Positions 27,166 through 37,147 of a stretch of 64,000 nucleotides of DNA are shown piece after piece. The translations under genes and the position numbers were made by a program. Numbering within the stretch: the first letter of the stretch is position 1; every line of letters starts with the position of its first letter. Below the pieces are notes generated by a model. The model searched no databases. It saw nothing but the letters and a program-made list of their open reading frames with translations, and was not told the DNA's origin. Source of the stretch: a bacterium (GTDB lineage Bacteria > Verrucomicrobiota > Verrucomicrobiia > Limisphaerales > RI-55); contig WGOC01000017.1 of the NCBI GenBank assembly GCA_016124235.1, positions 1 to 64,000 on the forward strand. The letters are read 5' to 3'.

Positions 27166-28131
27166 ATGAACGACACACTCGACCAATTGAAGGAAGTCCT
27201 CGGCCGCGCGCGGCAGGAAGTCGCCAAGGTCATCATCGGCCAGCAAACGGTCGTCGACCACGCATTGATCGCGATTTTTACAAATCACCACGCCTTGATC
27301 GAAGGCGTGCCCGGCATCGCGAAGACTTTGCTAGTGCGCACGCTCGGTCGCGTGCTCGGCTGCGATTTCAATCGTATCCAGTTCACGCCCGATCTCATGC
27401 CGGCAGACATCACTGGCATCAACGTGTTCAACCTGCAAAAGAACGAATTCACACTCGTGCGCGGACCGATCTTCACCACGTTTTTGCTCGCGGACGAAAT
27501 CAATCGCGCGCCGGCCAAAACGCAGTCGGCACTATTGCAGGCGATGCAGGAACGACAGGTTACGATCGATCGCGAATCGCACGTGCTTTCACCAAACTTC
27601 ACCGTCTTCGCGACGCAGAACCCGGTGGAGTACGAAGGCACCTACCCGCTGCCAGAAGCGCAGAAAGATCGCTTCATGCTCAAAATCAACATGGACTATC
27701 CCGAGCGCGAAGATGAGCTTCTGCTCGCCAAACGTTCGCTCGGGCAGGAAGCGCCAGAAGCGACACTCGCCGCCGGCCATGTGCAATCCGTCGTCAAGGC
27801 CGACGAACTGGGAATACTCCGCGCGCAATTGGAAAAACTGACAGTACGCGACGAGTTGGTGGCTTACCTGGTCGATCTCATTCGAGCGACGCGTCAGCAC
27901 GAAAGCGTGCTCGTGGGCGCCGGACCGCGCGCGACGCAGGCGTTGCTCTTAGCCAGCAGGGCGCAAGGCGCGCTGGCGGAACGAGATTTCGTCACGCCAG
28001 ATGACATCAAGGCGATGGCGTTTCCCGTGTTGGAGCATCGTTTGATCTTGCGGCCGGAGTTCGAAATCGAAGGACTCAGCATCCGCGAAGTGATCGAGAA
28101 GATTTTGCAAACCGTCGCCGTACCCAGGTAG
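27166..28131 (+). CDS. MoxR-family AAA+ ATPase
   Basis: The 321-aa chaperone-like ATPase has Walker A GVPGIAKT (residues 47-54), Walker B LLADEINR (107-114), sensor 1 in FTVFATQNPVEYEGTYPLPE, and the C-terminal lid with TPDDIKAMAFPVLEHRL. MoxR ATPases are thought to remodel or insert metal into partner proteins with von Willebrand A folds; here the candidate partner is the DUF58 protein immediately downstream. Length and motifs are complete. Confidence 0.95.
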   Translation: MNDTLDQLKEVLGRARQEVAKVIIGQQTVVDHALIAIFTNHHALIEGVPGIAKTLLVRTLGRVLGCDFNRIQFTPDLMPADITGINVFNLQKNEFTLVRGPIFTTFLLADEINRAPAKTQSALLQAMQERQVTIDRESHVLSPNFTVFATQNPVEYEGTYPLPEAQKDRFMLKINMDYPEREDELLLAKRSLGQEAPEATLAAGHVQSVVKADELGILRAQLEKLTVRDELVAYLVDLIRATRQHESVLVGAGPRATQALLLASRAQGALAERDFVTPDDIKAMAFPVLEHRLILRPEFEIEGLSIREVIEKILQTVAVPR

Positions 28132-28230
28132 GACAGGCTTCCAGTTTGTCTTCGTTCCATTAGAACCAAAGCTGCTCAAAGCCAACATGCGCCAGAGATC
28201 AAAAACGTCGCAAAACGGGAGCAACCGCAA

Positions 28231-28254
28231 CGTGCTGCCGGCGTCCCGCCGGCA
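28231..28254 (+). repeat. REP-like hairpin, GTGCTGCC head, unit 1
   Basis: A GTG head is followed by 9-bp perfect arms (28234-28242 with 28246-28254) and a 3-base loop. The 24-base unit is identical to the complement of 29414-29437 inside the DUF58 coding sequence. Confidence 0.75.
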
Positions 28255-28297
28255 GTTCAGAATTTCCGACAAGACTTCGGAAGCACGAGAGAACAGT

Positions 28298-28485
28298 GTG
28301 CTGCCGGCAGCTTGCCGGCAGAAATACACCACGAGCAAATCGGAACCCCCGGCCCCTTCGCCGCGGAGAAAAATCGAAATCCAGCGGAACGATCGTCACC
28401 AACGACTGCCAAAAGATTCTACAAGGCTTCGGAAAATCGTTACGGCTTGTGTGTTGCCCCACTGTCGGCTGGCAGCCGACAGCAC
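28298..28485. repeat. REPIN-like inverted pair of hairpins
   Basis: The left unit (28298-28321) and the right unit (28462-28485) are each perfect 9-bp hairpins with 3-base loops, and they face outward with GTG heads at both ends. The 140 bases between them hold no gene. The layout resembles REPIN doublets. Confidence 0.65.
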
Positions 28486-28556
28486 ACTTGTTTCTCAAAC
28501 TCCGCACGGGGCTGTCTATCGATCGCGAGTCCGCGTAAACCTCTTTTCACTATCAA

Positions 28557-28580
28557 GACCGGCTGGAAGCCGGTCCTACC
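28557..28580 (-). repeat. REP-like hairpin with GTAG head
   Basis: An 8-bp perfect stem (28557-28564 with 28568-28575) is followed by CTACC, which reads as a GGTAG head on the minus strand, the tetranucleotide typical of REP sequences. It ends six bases before the DUF58 start codon at 28586 and would cover or sit beside its ribosome binding site. Confidence 0.6.
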
Positions 28581-28585
28581 TTTGA

Positions 28586-30037
28586 ATGATTGCGCCCGGT
28601 TACAGATTGCTCTTTTGGTTTGCGGCACTGGTTGTGCCAGCCGCGCTGGTCGGCACTGCATTGCCGGAGACTTTGCCGATCGTCGCTTTCGTTCTCGTCA
28701 CGGCGTTCCTTGTCGCCATCCTCGACGCGGCACTCGGTTTCAATGTCTTACCTGGCATCACGATCGAATTGCCGCCGGTCGTCCGTTTGTCGAAGGATCG
28801 GGAAGGAAGTTTTCAACTCGAGATTCATAATCCGAAAGAAAAAGCCCGTCGCTTGCGCGTAGGCCTGAACTTTCCCGAATCCATTCACACGGAAGCACCG
28901 GAACAAACGATCGTCATTCCCGCCGATCACAAGAGTTCACGAGTTTCGTGGGCTTGCCTGCCTCGCCAGCGTGGACGGTTCGAATTCAATCGTGCGCACC
29001 TCGAAGGAACGTCCCCGTTGGGTCTTTGGTCGATCCGCGGCTCATGCCCTGTGCAATCGGAGTTTCGTGTTTATCCGAATCTCCTGACCGAACGACGCGG
29101 CATGGCGGCCATGTTTCTGCATCGTGGTTCGTTGGGCATTCACGCTCAACGTCAAGTCGGCAAGGGCCGTGATTTCGAACAACTACGGGATTACATTCCC
29201 GGTGATGGTCTGGACGAAATAAGTTGGAAAGCAACCGCCCGCAGAGGTCAACCGGTGACGAAGGTTTTTCAGATCGAGCGGACGCAGGAAATCTACGTGA
29301 TCGTGGACGCGTCAAGATTGAGCGCACGCGAACAACCGCGACCCAATGATGAGATCAAAAGTGCTGCCAGCGTCCCGCTGGAAGTATCCACTCACGATGG
29401 AGAACTGGGCCGACTGCCGGCGGGACGCCGGCAGCACGTTGACAACGAGATGCTCAGGCACGCAGCCACCATCACCACGCTTGAGCGTTATGTCACCGCA
29501 GCGCTCATGCTGGGACTGGCCGCCGAACAACAGGGTGATTTGTTTGGCCTCATCACATTTACAGACCAAGTGAAAACATTCCTCCGTGCCCGAAATGGTC
29601 GGACGCATTTCGACGCGTGTCGGGACGAGTTGTACACGTTGCAGCCACAACAGGTGACGCCCGATTTCGAGGAACTGGCGTCGTTCATCCGCCTTCGACT
29701 TCGCCGCCGGGCGTTGCTCGTTTTTCTCACCGCGCTGGACGATCCGGTTCTTTCCGAAGCGTTTGTGAAGAGCATGGATGTTTTGTGCCGACAGCATTTG
29801 ATTCTCGTGAACATGCTGCCGCCGCCCGGCGTGGAACCGATCTTCAGCCAGGGCGAAGTCGGCTCGACCGATGAAATTTACGAACGACTCGGGGCGCATT
29901 TTCGCTGGCAAAAATTGCGCGAACTGGAATCCGTGCTGCATCGGCGCGGTGTTCAGTTTGCACAATTGAATAACGAGAAGCTTTGCCCGCAGTTGGTAAC
30001 TCAATACCTCGGCGTGAAGCGGAGGCAGTTGATATGA
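28586..30037 (+). CDS. DUF58 (vWA-like) membrane protein with in-frame repeat insertion
   Basis: The 483-aa product has two N-terminal transmembrane helices (about 5-45), a beta-rich segment, and a DUF58 region with the signature VGKGRDFEQLRDYIPGDGLD, EISWKATARRGQPVTKVFQI and the metal-site-like strand EIYVIVDASRLSAR (around 240). Immediately after this strand, residues 259-284 are encoded by a 77-bp REP-like inverted pair (29361-29437), an insertion not expected in the family. The vWA-like fold resumes at AAEQQGDLFGLITFTDQV. It is the likely client of the MoxR ATPase upstream. Confidence 0.88.
   Translation: MIAPGYRLLFWFAALVVPAALVGTALPETLPIVAFVLVTAFLVAILDAALGFNVLPGITIELPPVVRLSKDREGSFQLEIHNPKEKARRLRVGLNFPESIHTEAPEQTIVIPADHKSSRVSWACLPRQRGRFEFNRAHLEGTSPLGLWSIRGSCPVQSEFRVYPNLLTERRGMAAMFLHRGSLGIHAQRQVGKGRDFEQLRDYIPGDGLDEISWKATARRGQPVTKVFQIERTQEIYVIVDASRLSAREQPRPNDEIKSAASVPLEVSTHDGELGRLPAGRRQHVDNEMLRHAATITTLERYVTAALMLGLAAEQQGDLFGLITFTDQVKTFLRARNGRTHFDACRDELYTLQPQQVTPDFEELASFIRLRLRRRALLVFLTALDDPVLSEAFVKSMDVLCRQHLILVNMLPPPGVEPIFSQGEVGSTDEIYERLGAHFRWQKLRELESVLHRRGVQFAQLNNEKLCPQLVTQYLGVKRRQLI
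29361..29437. repeat. REPIN-like hairpin pair inside the DUF58 coding sequence
   Basis: The left unit (29361-29384) and right unit (29414-29437) are inverted copies with 21 of 24 bases matching. Each is a hairpin around a 3-base loop. One difference in the left unit is compensated across its stem (A pairing with T instead of G with C). The gene's frame stays open across the whole element. Confidence 0.75.
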
Positions 30038-30230
30038 ACGCGGGAATCGACGAGCGAAGGACAAAGGAAAAAGGACAATCGACCAATGAATGTCCCAAAT
30101 CCAAGATTTCACGGTTTGTCCGACCCGAGTCCATGCGCAGACCTGCTTGCGATCGCGCCAGTTCAGAGTTGAAGGTTGCAGATTGGTTCTTCCCTGGTCA
30201 TTGGTCCTTCGTTCTTGGACATTTTGATTC
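30038..30230. repeat. Intergenic imperfect inverted repeat between DUF58 and SpoIIM genes
   Basis: No gene is seen in these 193 bases. Short motifs recur in inverted orientation near both ends: ACCAATGA near 30084 and its complement TCATTGGT near 30199, and GAATGTCC near 30089 against GGACATT near 30217. GAAGGAC/GTCCTTC-like words accompany both. It resembles a decayed dispersed repeat. Confidence 0.35.
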
Positions 30231-31259
30231 ATGATCATCGATCTCGAACGGTTTGTTGTGCAGGAACGACCGCATTGGACGCGGCTCGAACAAATGCTTT
30301 CCAAGTTCGAGCAGGGCCGCGTACGCAATCCGTCGTTGGACGATCTCAAGGAATTTCATTATCTCTACGAACGCACGGCGGCCGGTCTCGCGCGAATCGC
30401 CACCTTTTCCTCTGAACGCGAGCTGCGCGAATACCTCGAACACCTCGTCTCGCGCGCCTACACGGAAATACATTCAACGCGCGAAAAGCCGCATCGCCTT
30501 TCGCCAATCGATTGGTTTTTCAAAACATTGCCGCAGACGTTTCGCCGACAGATCCGCGCGTTCTGGCTAGCGGTCGCGGTGCTTGTGGCGGGTGCGATTT
30601 TTGGCGGAGTGCTGGTCTCGATCGATCCGGACGCGAAGGAAATCATGCTGCCGTTTTCTCATCTGCTCGGCGATCCAAAGGAACGCGTCGCCAAGGAAGA
30701 GGCGGGCGGCACAACCGATCGTTTGTCCGGCGCAAAATCTTCATTCGCAGCCAGCCTGATGCAAAACAACATCCGAGTTTCCATTCTTGCGATGGCCTTG
30801 GGAATGACCTTTGGCACGGGAACGTTGATCGTGCTGTTTTACAACGGGATCATTCTGGGAGCCGTCGTCGTGGATTATGTCGCGGCCGGCGAAACGGTTT
30901 TTCTTCTAGGCTGGCTCCTGCCGCATGGCGCCGTCGAAATCCCGGCGATTTTGGTAGGCGCACAATCGGGTTTGGTATTGGCGCGGGCACTGATCGGTCG
31001 TGGTGACCGCGATCCCATGGGCGTGCGCATGCGTAAAGTGAGCAACGATTTGATGACGCTGATGTTTGGTGTCGCATTGATGTTGATTTGGGCCGGTTTA
31101 ATTGAGGCGTTTTTCTCCCAATATCACGCGCCGGTTCTGCCCTACAGCGTGAAGATCGCTTTCGGGACAGTCGAACTGGCGCTGTTGATTTTCTTCCTGA
31201 GCCGAAGCGGGCGGAAGGAGAAGTCGAATGTGGAAAAGAGTTTCAGCAACGCTGAATAG
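30231..31259 (+). CDS. SpoIIM-family (stage II sporulation protein M-like) membrane protein
   Basis: The 342-aa product has an N-terminal cytoplasmic helical region (about 1-105: LDDLKEFHYLYERTAAGLAR, REYLEHLVSRAYTEIHSTRE) and about five transmembrane helices with the family pattern FAASLMQNNIRVSILAMALG, GTGTLIVLFYNGIILGAVV, FLLGWLLPHGAVEIPAILVG and AQSGLVLARALIG. In non-sporulating bacteria such proteins are linked to MoxR-DUF58-DUF4129 operons; their role is unknown. Here it is the last gene of the operon. Confidence 0.9.
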   Translation: MIIDLERFVVQERPHWTRLEQMLSKFEQGRVRNPSLDDLKEFHYLYERTAAGLARIATFSSERELREYLEHLVSRAYTEIHSTREKPHRLSPIDWFFKTLPQTFRRQIRAFWLAVAVLVAGAIFGGVLVSIDPDAKEIMLPFSHLLGDPKERVAKEEAGGTTDRLSGAKSSFAASLMQNNIRVSILAMALGMTFGTGTLIVLFYNGIILGAVVVDYVAAGETVFLLGWLLPHGAVEIPAILVGAQSGLVLARALIGRGDRDPMGVRMRKVSNDLMTLMFGVALMLIWAGLIEAFFSQYHAPVLPYSVKIAFGTVELALLIFFLSRSGRKEKSNVEKSFSNAE

Positions 31260-31333
31260 CAAGTCACCATTGTGGTTACGCAACCATTCGGCCGGTTTCC
31301 TCTCGCGGCCAAATTCCGGCAGCCGGCAAGTGC

Positions 31334-31879
31334 TTAGGACAGATGCTTTGCGATCAACTTCCGGACGCTGGTCAGATTCCGCATCGTCATCGTCGGCAGG
31401 TGAAGCGCTTTTACCTCCGGCAGAGTCCAGACCTTGGACTCCGAAGTGCGCACGCGACAAAGCCAGTAGATTTCACGCTCGGTGATTTTGAATTCATCGA
31501 CATCCGTGCGAATGCCAGCAAGCTCACGAGCAATTTTGCCCGGGAGCTTTTGATGAAGAAAGCCCACGTGAATCGTGATGCCTTCGCGCCCGTCTTCCGG
31601 GAATATTTTTGAGCGCCCCATCTTGATCACTTCCTTGTCCGTGCGGACGAACGTGTCGACCTCGTAACCCAGTGATTTTTCCAAATGCCCGGCGATCCGA
31701 GATTCCAAGCTACGAGCGTCTTTCTCGCCAGTTGAGAAAATGACATTGCCGCTGGCGATGAACGTCTCCACGTCTGCGAAGCCCAGGTTTTCAAACAGCG
31801 ATTTGAGCTGGCTCATGGGCGGACGTCGCCGACCCAGGTTGATTCCGCGAAGAAAGGCTACGTAGCGATTTGCGTTCAT
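31334..31879 (-). CDS. DUF1697 family protein
   Basis: The 181-aa product matches DUF1697: MNANRYVAFLRGINLGRRRP, MSQLKSLFENLGFADVETFI, ASGNVIFST and a C-terminal VWTLPEVKALHLPTMTMRNL. The family is widespread and uncharacterised. ATG 31879 is used because the conserved AFLRGINLG block should lie within the first 20 residues. It follows the DUF4202 gene by 45 bases on the same strand. Confidence 0.9.
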   Translation of the reverse strand: MNANRYVAFLRGINLGRRRPPMSQLKSLFENLGFADVETFIASGNVIFSTGEKDARSLESRIAGHLEKSLGYEVDTFVRTDKEVIKMGRSKIFPEDGREGITIHVGFLHQKLPGKIARELAGIRTDVDEFKITEREIYWLCRVRTSESKVWTLPEVKALHLPTMTMRNLTSVRKLIAKHLS

Positions 31880-31924
31880 TCGAAGGATTGTTTCATCGCA
31901 GATTGTTTTTGACTGGATTACCAC

Positions 31925-32521
31925 TCACGCGAGTGCCCGTTGAATCAAATCCATTTCCCGTTCGCCGTACTTCAATTCCAACGCTTCAGCGCGGCCTTGT
32001 TCGGACATCTTGGTCCACGATTTTTTGAGCGCGTTCACCATTTTTTCATCAGCAGTTTTGGCGGCTAGATCGGTCAGTTGGTATTGGAGAAACATCAGAC
32101 AGAGCGCGTCTTCCAAAACCTGGCAGTCGTGATCCTTGCCGAGACCTTGTTTCAAATTGAGCGACTGCACGCGTTTGATGGTTTCCTCATCGTAACCGAC
32201 TGCGCGAAGAATCGCGCCTGACTTTTCGGCGTGAAATTTCTTCAAGTCCGAACGCCAGCGCAAGTAGCCGGGCCGGTCCATCGGGTAGCGATCCCGCGGA
32301 ATTTCCCAACGGCACAAGTGCTGGCAGCGCGCGGCGAGTTGAAGCTCCTCCGACGCGTCCGGCTTGAGGCGACGCACCCAATCGGTGAGCCGACGCGCAT
32401 AGAGCAATTCGCGCGGCTGTTCCACGTCGCCGACACGTTCCACCTTGGGATCGGCCGCATTCGCCGCATCGAACCTCCGGATGGCTTCTTCGAATCGTGC
32501 ACGGTTTTTGATGTCGGACAT
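31925..32521 (-). CDS. DUF4202 family protein
   Basis: The 198-aa product matches DUF4202: RFEEAIRRFDAANAADP, PRELLYARRLTDWVRRLKPD, AARCQHLCRWEIPRDRYPMD, GYLRWRSDLKKFHAEKSGAI and LGKDHDCQVLEDALCLMFLQ. The conserved His-x2-Cys and His-Asp residues suggest an HD-like metal site, but no activity is known to me. ATG 32521 is preferred; a longer frame to 32641 has no homology and overlaps a terminator. Confidence 0.88.
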   Translation of the reverse strand: MSDIKNRARFEEAIRRFDAANAADPKVERVGDVEQPRELLYARRLTDWVRRLKPDASEELQLAARCQHLCRWEIPRDRYPMDRPGYLRWRSDLKKFHAEKSGAILRAVGYDEETIKRVQSLNLKQGLGKDHDCQVLEDALCLMFLQYQLTDLAAKTADEKMVNALKKSWTKMSEQGRAEALELKYGEREMDLIQRALA

Positions 32522-32574
32522 GCAGCAAGCAGAATACGAAGTTCGACCGTTGAAAAGAGAAAGACTCTGGCCCT

Positions 32575-32603
32575 CAAAAAATAAAGCCGGCGCAAACCGG
32601 CTT
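32575..32603 (-). terminator. Intrinsic terminator after the sigma-54 activator gene
   Basis: A 7-bp stem (32584-32590 with 32597-32603) with a 6-base loop is followed, on the minus strand, by TTATTTTTTG. It lies about 40 bases past the stop at 32646. Confidence 0.8.
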
Positions 32604-32645
32604 CTGAAGAAACGAATTAAGAACCACCGACCGCGCGGCACACCA

Positions 32646-33998
<1,353 letters not shown>

Positions 33999-34133
33999 CG
34001 CAGCCGGACCATCCAAGTTCGACAGGCTGCTTGACTGAACGATTGCAAATCGACTGACTCGACGAATAGTGGCGGGAACGTTCCCATGCGTCAACGTCGC
34101 ATAAATCAAGTGATTTCCCAGTGCCGCCCTACC

Positions 34134-34409
34134 CTAGTAACCATCGGAGTTGGGGAACATTTCTTTAATACGTTTGCGTAAACGAGGTGCTTCTTCGGGC
34201 TTGAGCAGACGCCGTTGGATGCGTCGTTCCACACCGTCCAACAGCGTCAACCAATCCTCCAAGGGCGGCTCGGGAAATACCTGCCATTGATCAAATCTGC
34301 GGTTTCGTTGGTAGAAACGCCATTCAGCGCCAATGAAGCGCGCATTGACTTCCAGCTTTTCGCCTTCGTCGGTACGCCGCTTCCAAGTGATTTCGGACTT
34401 TTGTCCCAT
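34134..34409 (-). CDS. Small conserved protein of unknown function
   Basis: The 91-aa product has a beta-strand-rich first half (SEITWKRRTDEGEKLEVNAR, FIGAEWRFYQRNRRFDQW) and a basic helical second half (GVERRIQRRLLKPEEAPRLR). No named domain is recognised. It starts three bases after ispF ends, so the two are probably co-transcribed. The even composition and the ATG just after ispF favour a real gene. Confidence 0.7.
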   Translation of the reverse strand: MGQKSEITWKRRTDEGEKLEVNARFIGAEWRFYQRNRRFDQWQVFPEPPLEDWLTLLDGVERRIQRRLLKPEEAPRLRKRIKEMFPNSDGY

Positions 34410-34412
34410 ATT

Positions 34413-34898
34413 TCACGCCGGTTCCGGCAAATCAACCGAAGCCACCGCCATCGCGGCAATGCCTTCGCCGCGACCGATAAAGCCGAGCAACTCGTTCGTC
34501 GTCGCCTTGATGCCAATCCGCCGCGGATCGACGCCCAGTGCGGTCCCGATGTTTTGCTTCATTTGCTCGACGTGCGGCGTGACTTTCGGTGCCTGGGCGA
34601 TCAGGGACGCGTCCACATTGACCAACCGACCGGATTGCGCCTTTACCTGGCGGGCGGCTTCCTCGAGAAAGACACGGCTGGGTACGCCCTTCCAACGCGG
34701 ATCGGTATTCGGAAAGAATCGCCCGATATCCGGCTGGCCCAGTGCGCCAAGCACCGCGTCGCAAACCGCGTGCATCAGGACATCGGCATCGGAATGCCCG
34801 TCCAGCCCTTTTTCGTGGGGAATCTCGACGCCACCGAGCACGCACTTTCGTCCTTCGACCAGTGCATGCACATCGTAGCCAATGCCAACGTGAACCAT
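34413..34898 (-). CDS. ispF: 2-C-methyl-D-erythritol 2,4-cyclodiphosphate synthase IspF
   Basis: IspF makes the cyclic diphosphate intermediate of the non-mevalonate isoprenoid pathway, using a Zn2+ site. The 161-aa product shows the metal-binding start VGIGYDVHAL, the loop LDGHSDADVLMHAVCDA with its Asp and His ligands, FFPNTDPRWKG, and the C-terminal ATTNELLGFIGRGEGIAAMA. Length is normal. ATG 34898 is placed at the conserved start; a longer frame to 34991 lacks homology. ispD is not adjacent. Confidence 0.95.
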   Translation of the reverse strand: MVHVGIGYDVHALVEGRKCVLGGVEIPHEKGLDGHSDADVLMHAVCDAVLGALGQPDIGRFFPNTDPRWKGVPSRVFLEEAARQVKAQSGRLVNVDASLIAQAPKVTPHVEQMKQNIGTALGVDPRRIGIKATTNELLGFIGRGEGIAAMAVASVDLPEPA

Positions 34899-35245
34899 GG
34901 CGCGCGACTGTAAGAGGCGGGCCGAACGCCTCCAAGTACTATTCGCTGAACCTGACTCCTGCACGGCGGGCAGTGTGACCGCTCGGATCAATGGTCTTGA
35001 CTCGCCTTCACTTTATTCAAAGCATTTGAATGACCTTCGCCACTTGCGGATTTTTACCCAGCCTTGAAAACTTGACCCTTCGGGGCGGTAGTGTCTCCCG
35101 CATTGTCTTACCCTGGCAACAACCGGCAACCCGTTACCGCCTCAACTTCGGCACGAGCATTCTGGAGTACCATTTGGTCCCTCAAATCATTGCACTTTCT
35201 TTGTGCTCTTAACGCACGTGGAGAAAAAAGGGATTGTAGCCCCCT
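34899..35245. other. 347-bp gap without a recognised gene
   Basis: I see no coding pattern, strong hairpin or RNA gene here. It is slightly AT-richer than its surroundings and should contain the ispF promoter on the minus strand. Confidence 0.5.
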
Positions 35246-37147
35246 CTATTGCAAAGCACGGAGGTGGTATCGCTCAATTAGTCCAACGGCTTGAGCTACC
35301 ATGAGACTCGCCTTGTGAACGGCCCCAGACTCGGCCTCAACCCATTGGGCCGCGAGTTCACCACGATCCCGCTCGGACGATGGCTGAGCGAGAATCCATC
35401 GCTTAACGTTTCGTTGGCGGCGTGGACTGGGGATTCCATTTATCAGCCGATCTCCCTCAACCCGTAGTCCAACATCGAGAAGTGCACCCGCCAGCGTGGC
35501 GACCGCCAAATCAAGTTGCGCGGTTTCGGCCAGTCGTTTCTGCGCATCAATTGACCGGGGAAAAGAAATGTCAACCAGGCGACTGACAGCATTCGTCGCA
35601 ATGGCTTGGGAATAGTCGATGCGATACCGGGCCCTCTCCATCGCCGCCGCTTCCGCTACCAAGCGCGACCATCGCACCATTATGTTGGGCGATGTGATTT
35701 CTACCGCCGCAATCGTTTCCCATGCTGCCTCGGCGTCACCTAGCATCAGTTGAACTTCCGCTCGATCCATTGTCGGCAACGATGGATCCTCTCGCAGTAT
35801 TGCCAAGGTTCGGTCAACATCAGCGCTCCGATCATTCCGTTTAAAGTAACGAGCGATTCTCATCCGGAATTCGTTCGCTGGAGCACCCCCGTCCACCTGT
35901 GTCTCCAGATAGGCGAGCGCGTCCTCTACCTTGCCCCAGCGCAAAAGGTCCCCACCCACCTGAACGCGGGCTCTTGCACGCATGGGACCCGTTGGCAGCG
36001 CAGCCCAAAGGGTTTCGGCAGCGCCCGAATTCCCATCCAGCCATTCCTGGCCGGCACGCAATACGATCTCAACATATTGATAGGGAAAGCTTCCAACCGG
36101 AGCACGTCGTGCATTCTGAATCAGGGATTCCCGGGGGTCTACGTTGGACAATTCGTCGATGACCCGAATGGGCAATCCGGCGGCACCGAGCAAACGGGCG
36201 CCACCAGTGCCGTAGAATGTCTCCTTCGGTACTTGCATGATCAACTGGCGCGCTTCGTCCCTTCGTCCGGCTGCCGCCAGACTTGAGGCCATCGAAGTCA
36301 ACGCCTGTGGATCGGACGCGAGATAGTTTGTTACGAATTGAAACGCCTGGGCCAGGGCACCCAGCTTCAAATAGGCATCCAACAGCGTATACGGATCACC
36401 ACCTTCCGCCGCCCACGCTCGTTCCGAGGCTATTACAGTTTGCCATGCCGCCAACAGGAGCTCGTTGTCAGCGTAGGCTGATGCCAGTGCCAGACTGGTC
36501 CGCCATGGAACCCCGGGTCGCGAGCGACCTTCGACCAGTTGCGTCATCAGTTCCGTCAGCTCCTCGGATACGTCGGCCCCAATGCGGCTCGAAGATGATT
36601 TCGCGAAGGCGCTGGCTTCGATTCCAGCGGCAACGGCATCCGTCATTTCGTTTTGGCTGAATCCGGTCTCGGGCGTCACGGCACTCAGGAGCTGGATATG
36701 TTCAATGATCAGGTCTTCCCGCCCGAGTGCTGCGAATTGACGAAACTCTGAAGACTCATCAATTCCCAATCGTACGTGCGGATTAGGCCTCAGGATGAGT
36801 TTGCCTGCCGGCCCCAGACGACCGCCCTCGGCGGGGACGAGCAAATGAGTGCGAACCAACGATCGATTCGCGCCTGCCAAACCCTCGGTCCGGAATCTAA
36901 CCAGGGCCAGCAGCGAAGCAGCCGCTGCGTATTCACCGCCAGACGGCGATGAGCCAATTAGAATTCGTTCCGCATCCTCGATCAAGCGTCCGGGGTCTGG
37001 CTCGGCCGCAGCCGACACGCATTCCGTCACGCGGTGCAAGTTGGATAGAACGGCCAGAACCAGCAGCGAGCGAAGGAAATTTGCAAAGGATTGACCTGCC
37101 GACCGGACACATAGGTGGCTTGCTGGGAAAGTGTTCGCATTCATCAA
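35246..37147 (-). CDS. Secreted helical-repeat (TPR-like) protein of unknown function
   Basis: The 633-aa product has an N-terminal hydrophobic segment ending near residue 48 (SAAAEP), so it is probably periplasmic. The rest is almost wholly alpha-helical, with repeated A-x-W / A-x-A-x-L helix pairs (AWQTVIASERAWAAEGGDPY, LKLGALAQAFQFVTNYLASD, LAAAGRRDEARQLIMQVP, MLGDAEAAWETIAAVE), which read like degenerate TPR units. No catalytic motif is recognised. ATG 37147 or 37144. It is divergent from the haem-binding dehydrogenase gene, with 161 bases between the starts. Confidence 0.7.
   Translation of the reverse strand: MMNANTFPASHLCVRSAGQSFANFLRSLLVLAVLSNLHRVTECVSAAAEPDPGRLIEDAERILIGSSPSGGEYAAAASLLALVRFRTEGLAGANRSLVRTHLLVPAEGGRLGPAGKLILRPNPHVRLGIDESSEFRQFAALGREDLIIEHIQLLSAVTPETGFSQNEMTDAVAAGIEASAFAKSSSSRIGADVSEELTELMTQLVEGRSRPGVPWRTSLALASAYADNELLLAAWQTVIASERAWAAEGGDPYTLLDAYLKLGALAQAFQFVTNYLASDPQALTSMASSLAAAGRRDEARQLIMQVPKETFYGTGGARLLGAAGLPIRVIDELSNVDPRESLIQNARRAPVGSFPYQYVEIVLRAGQEWLDGNSGAAETLWAALPTGPMRARARVQVGGDLLRWGKVEDALAYLETQVDGGAPANEFRMRIARYFKRNDRSADVDRTLAILREDPSLPTMDRAEVQLMLGDAEAAWETIAAVEITSPNIMVRWSRLVAEAAAMERARYRIDYSQAIATNAVSRLVDISFPRSIDAQKRLAETAQLDLAVATLAGALLDVGLRVEGDRLINGIPSPRRQRNVKRWILAQPSSERDRGELAAQWVEAESGAVHKASLMVAQAVGLIERYHLRALQ

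Larger units (their letters stand above)
28132..28585. other. 454-bp repeat-rich gap inside the MoxR-DUF58 operon
   Basis: No convincing gene is present. The gap holds four short hairpins of the REP-like type (at 28231, 28301, 28462 and 28557), listed separately. It separates two genes that are normally adjacent and co-transcribed, so the repeats may affect read-through or mRNA stability of the distal DUF58-SpoIIM part. Confidence 0.6.

Noticed and set aside
26972-27169. Short acidic frame between the DUF4350 and MoxR genes
   Set aside because: It is the translation of the triplet-rich repeat and has no start signal or family match.
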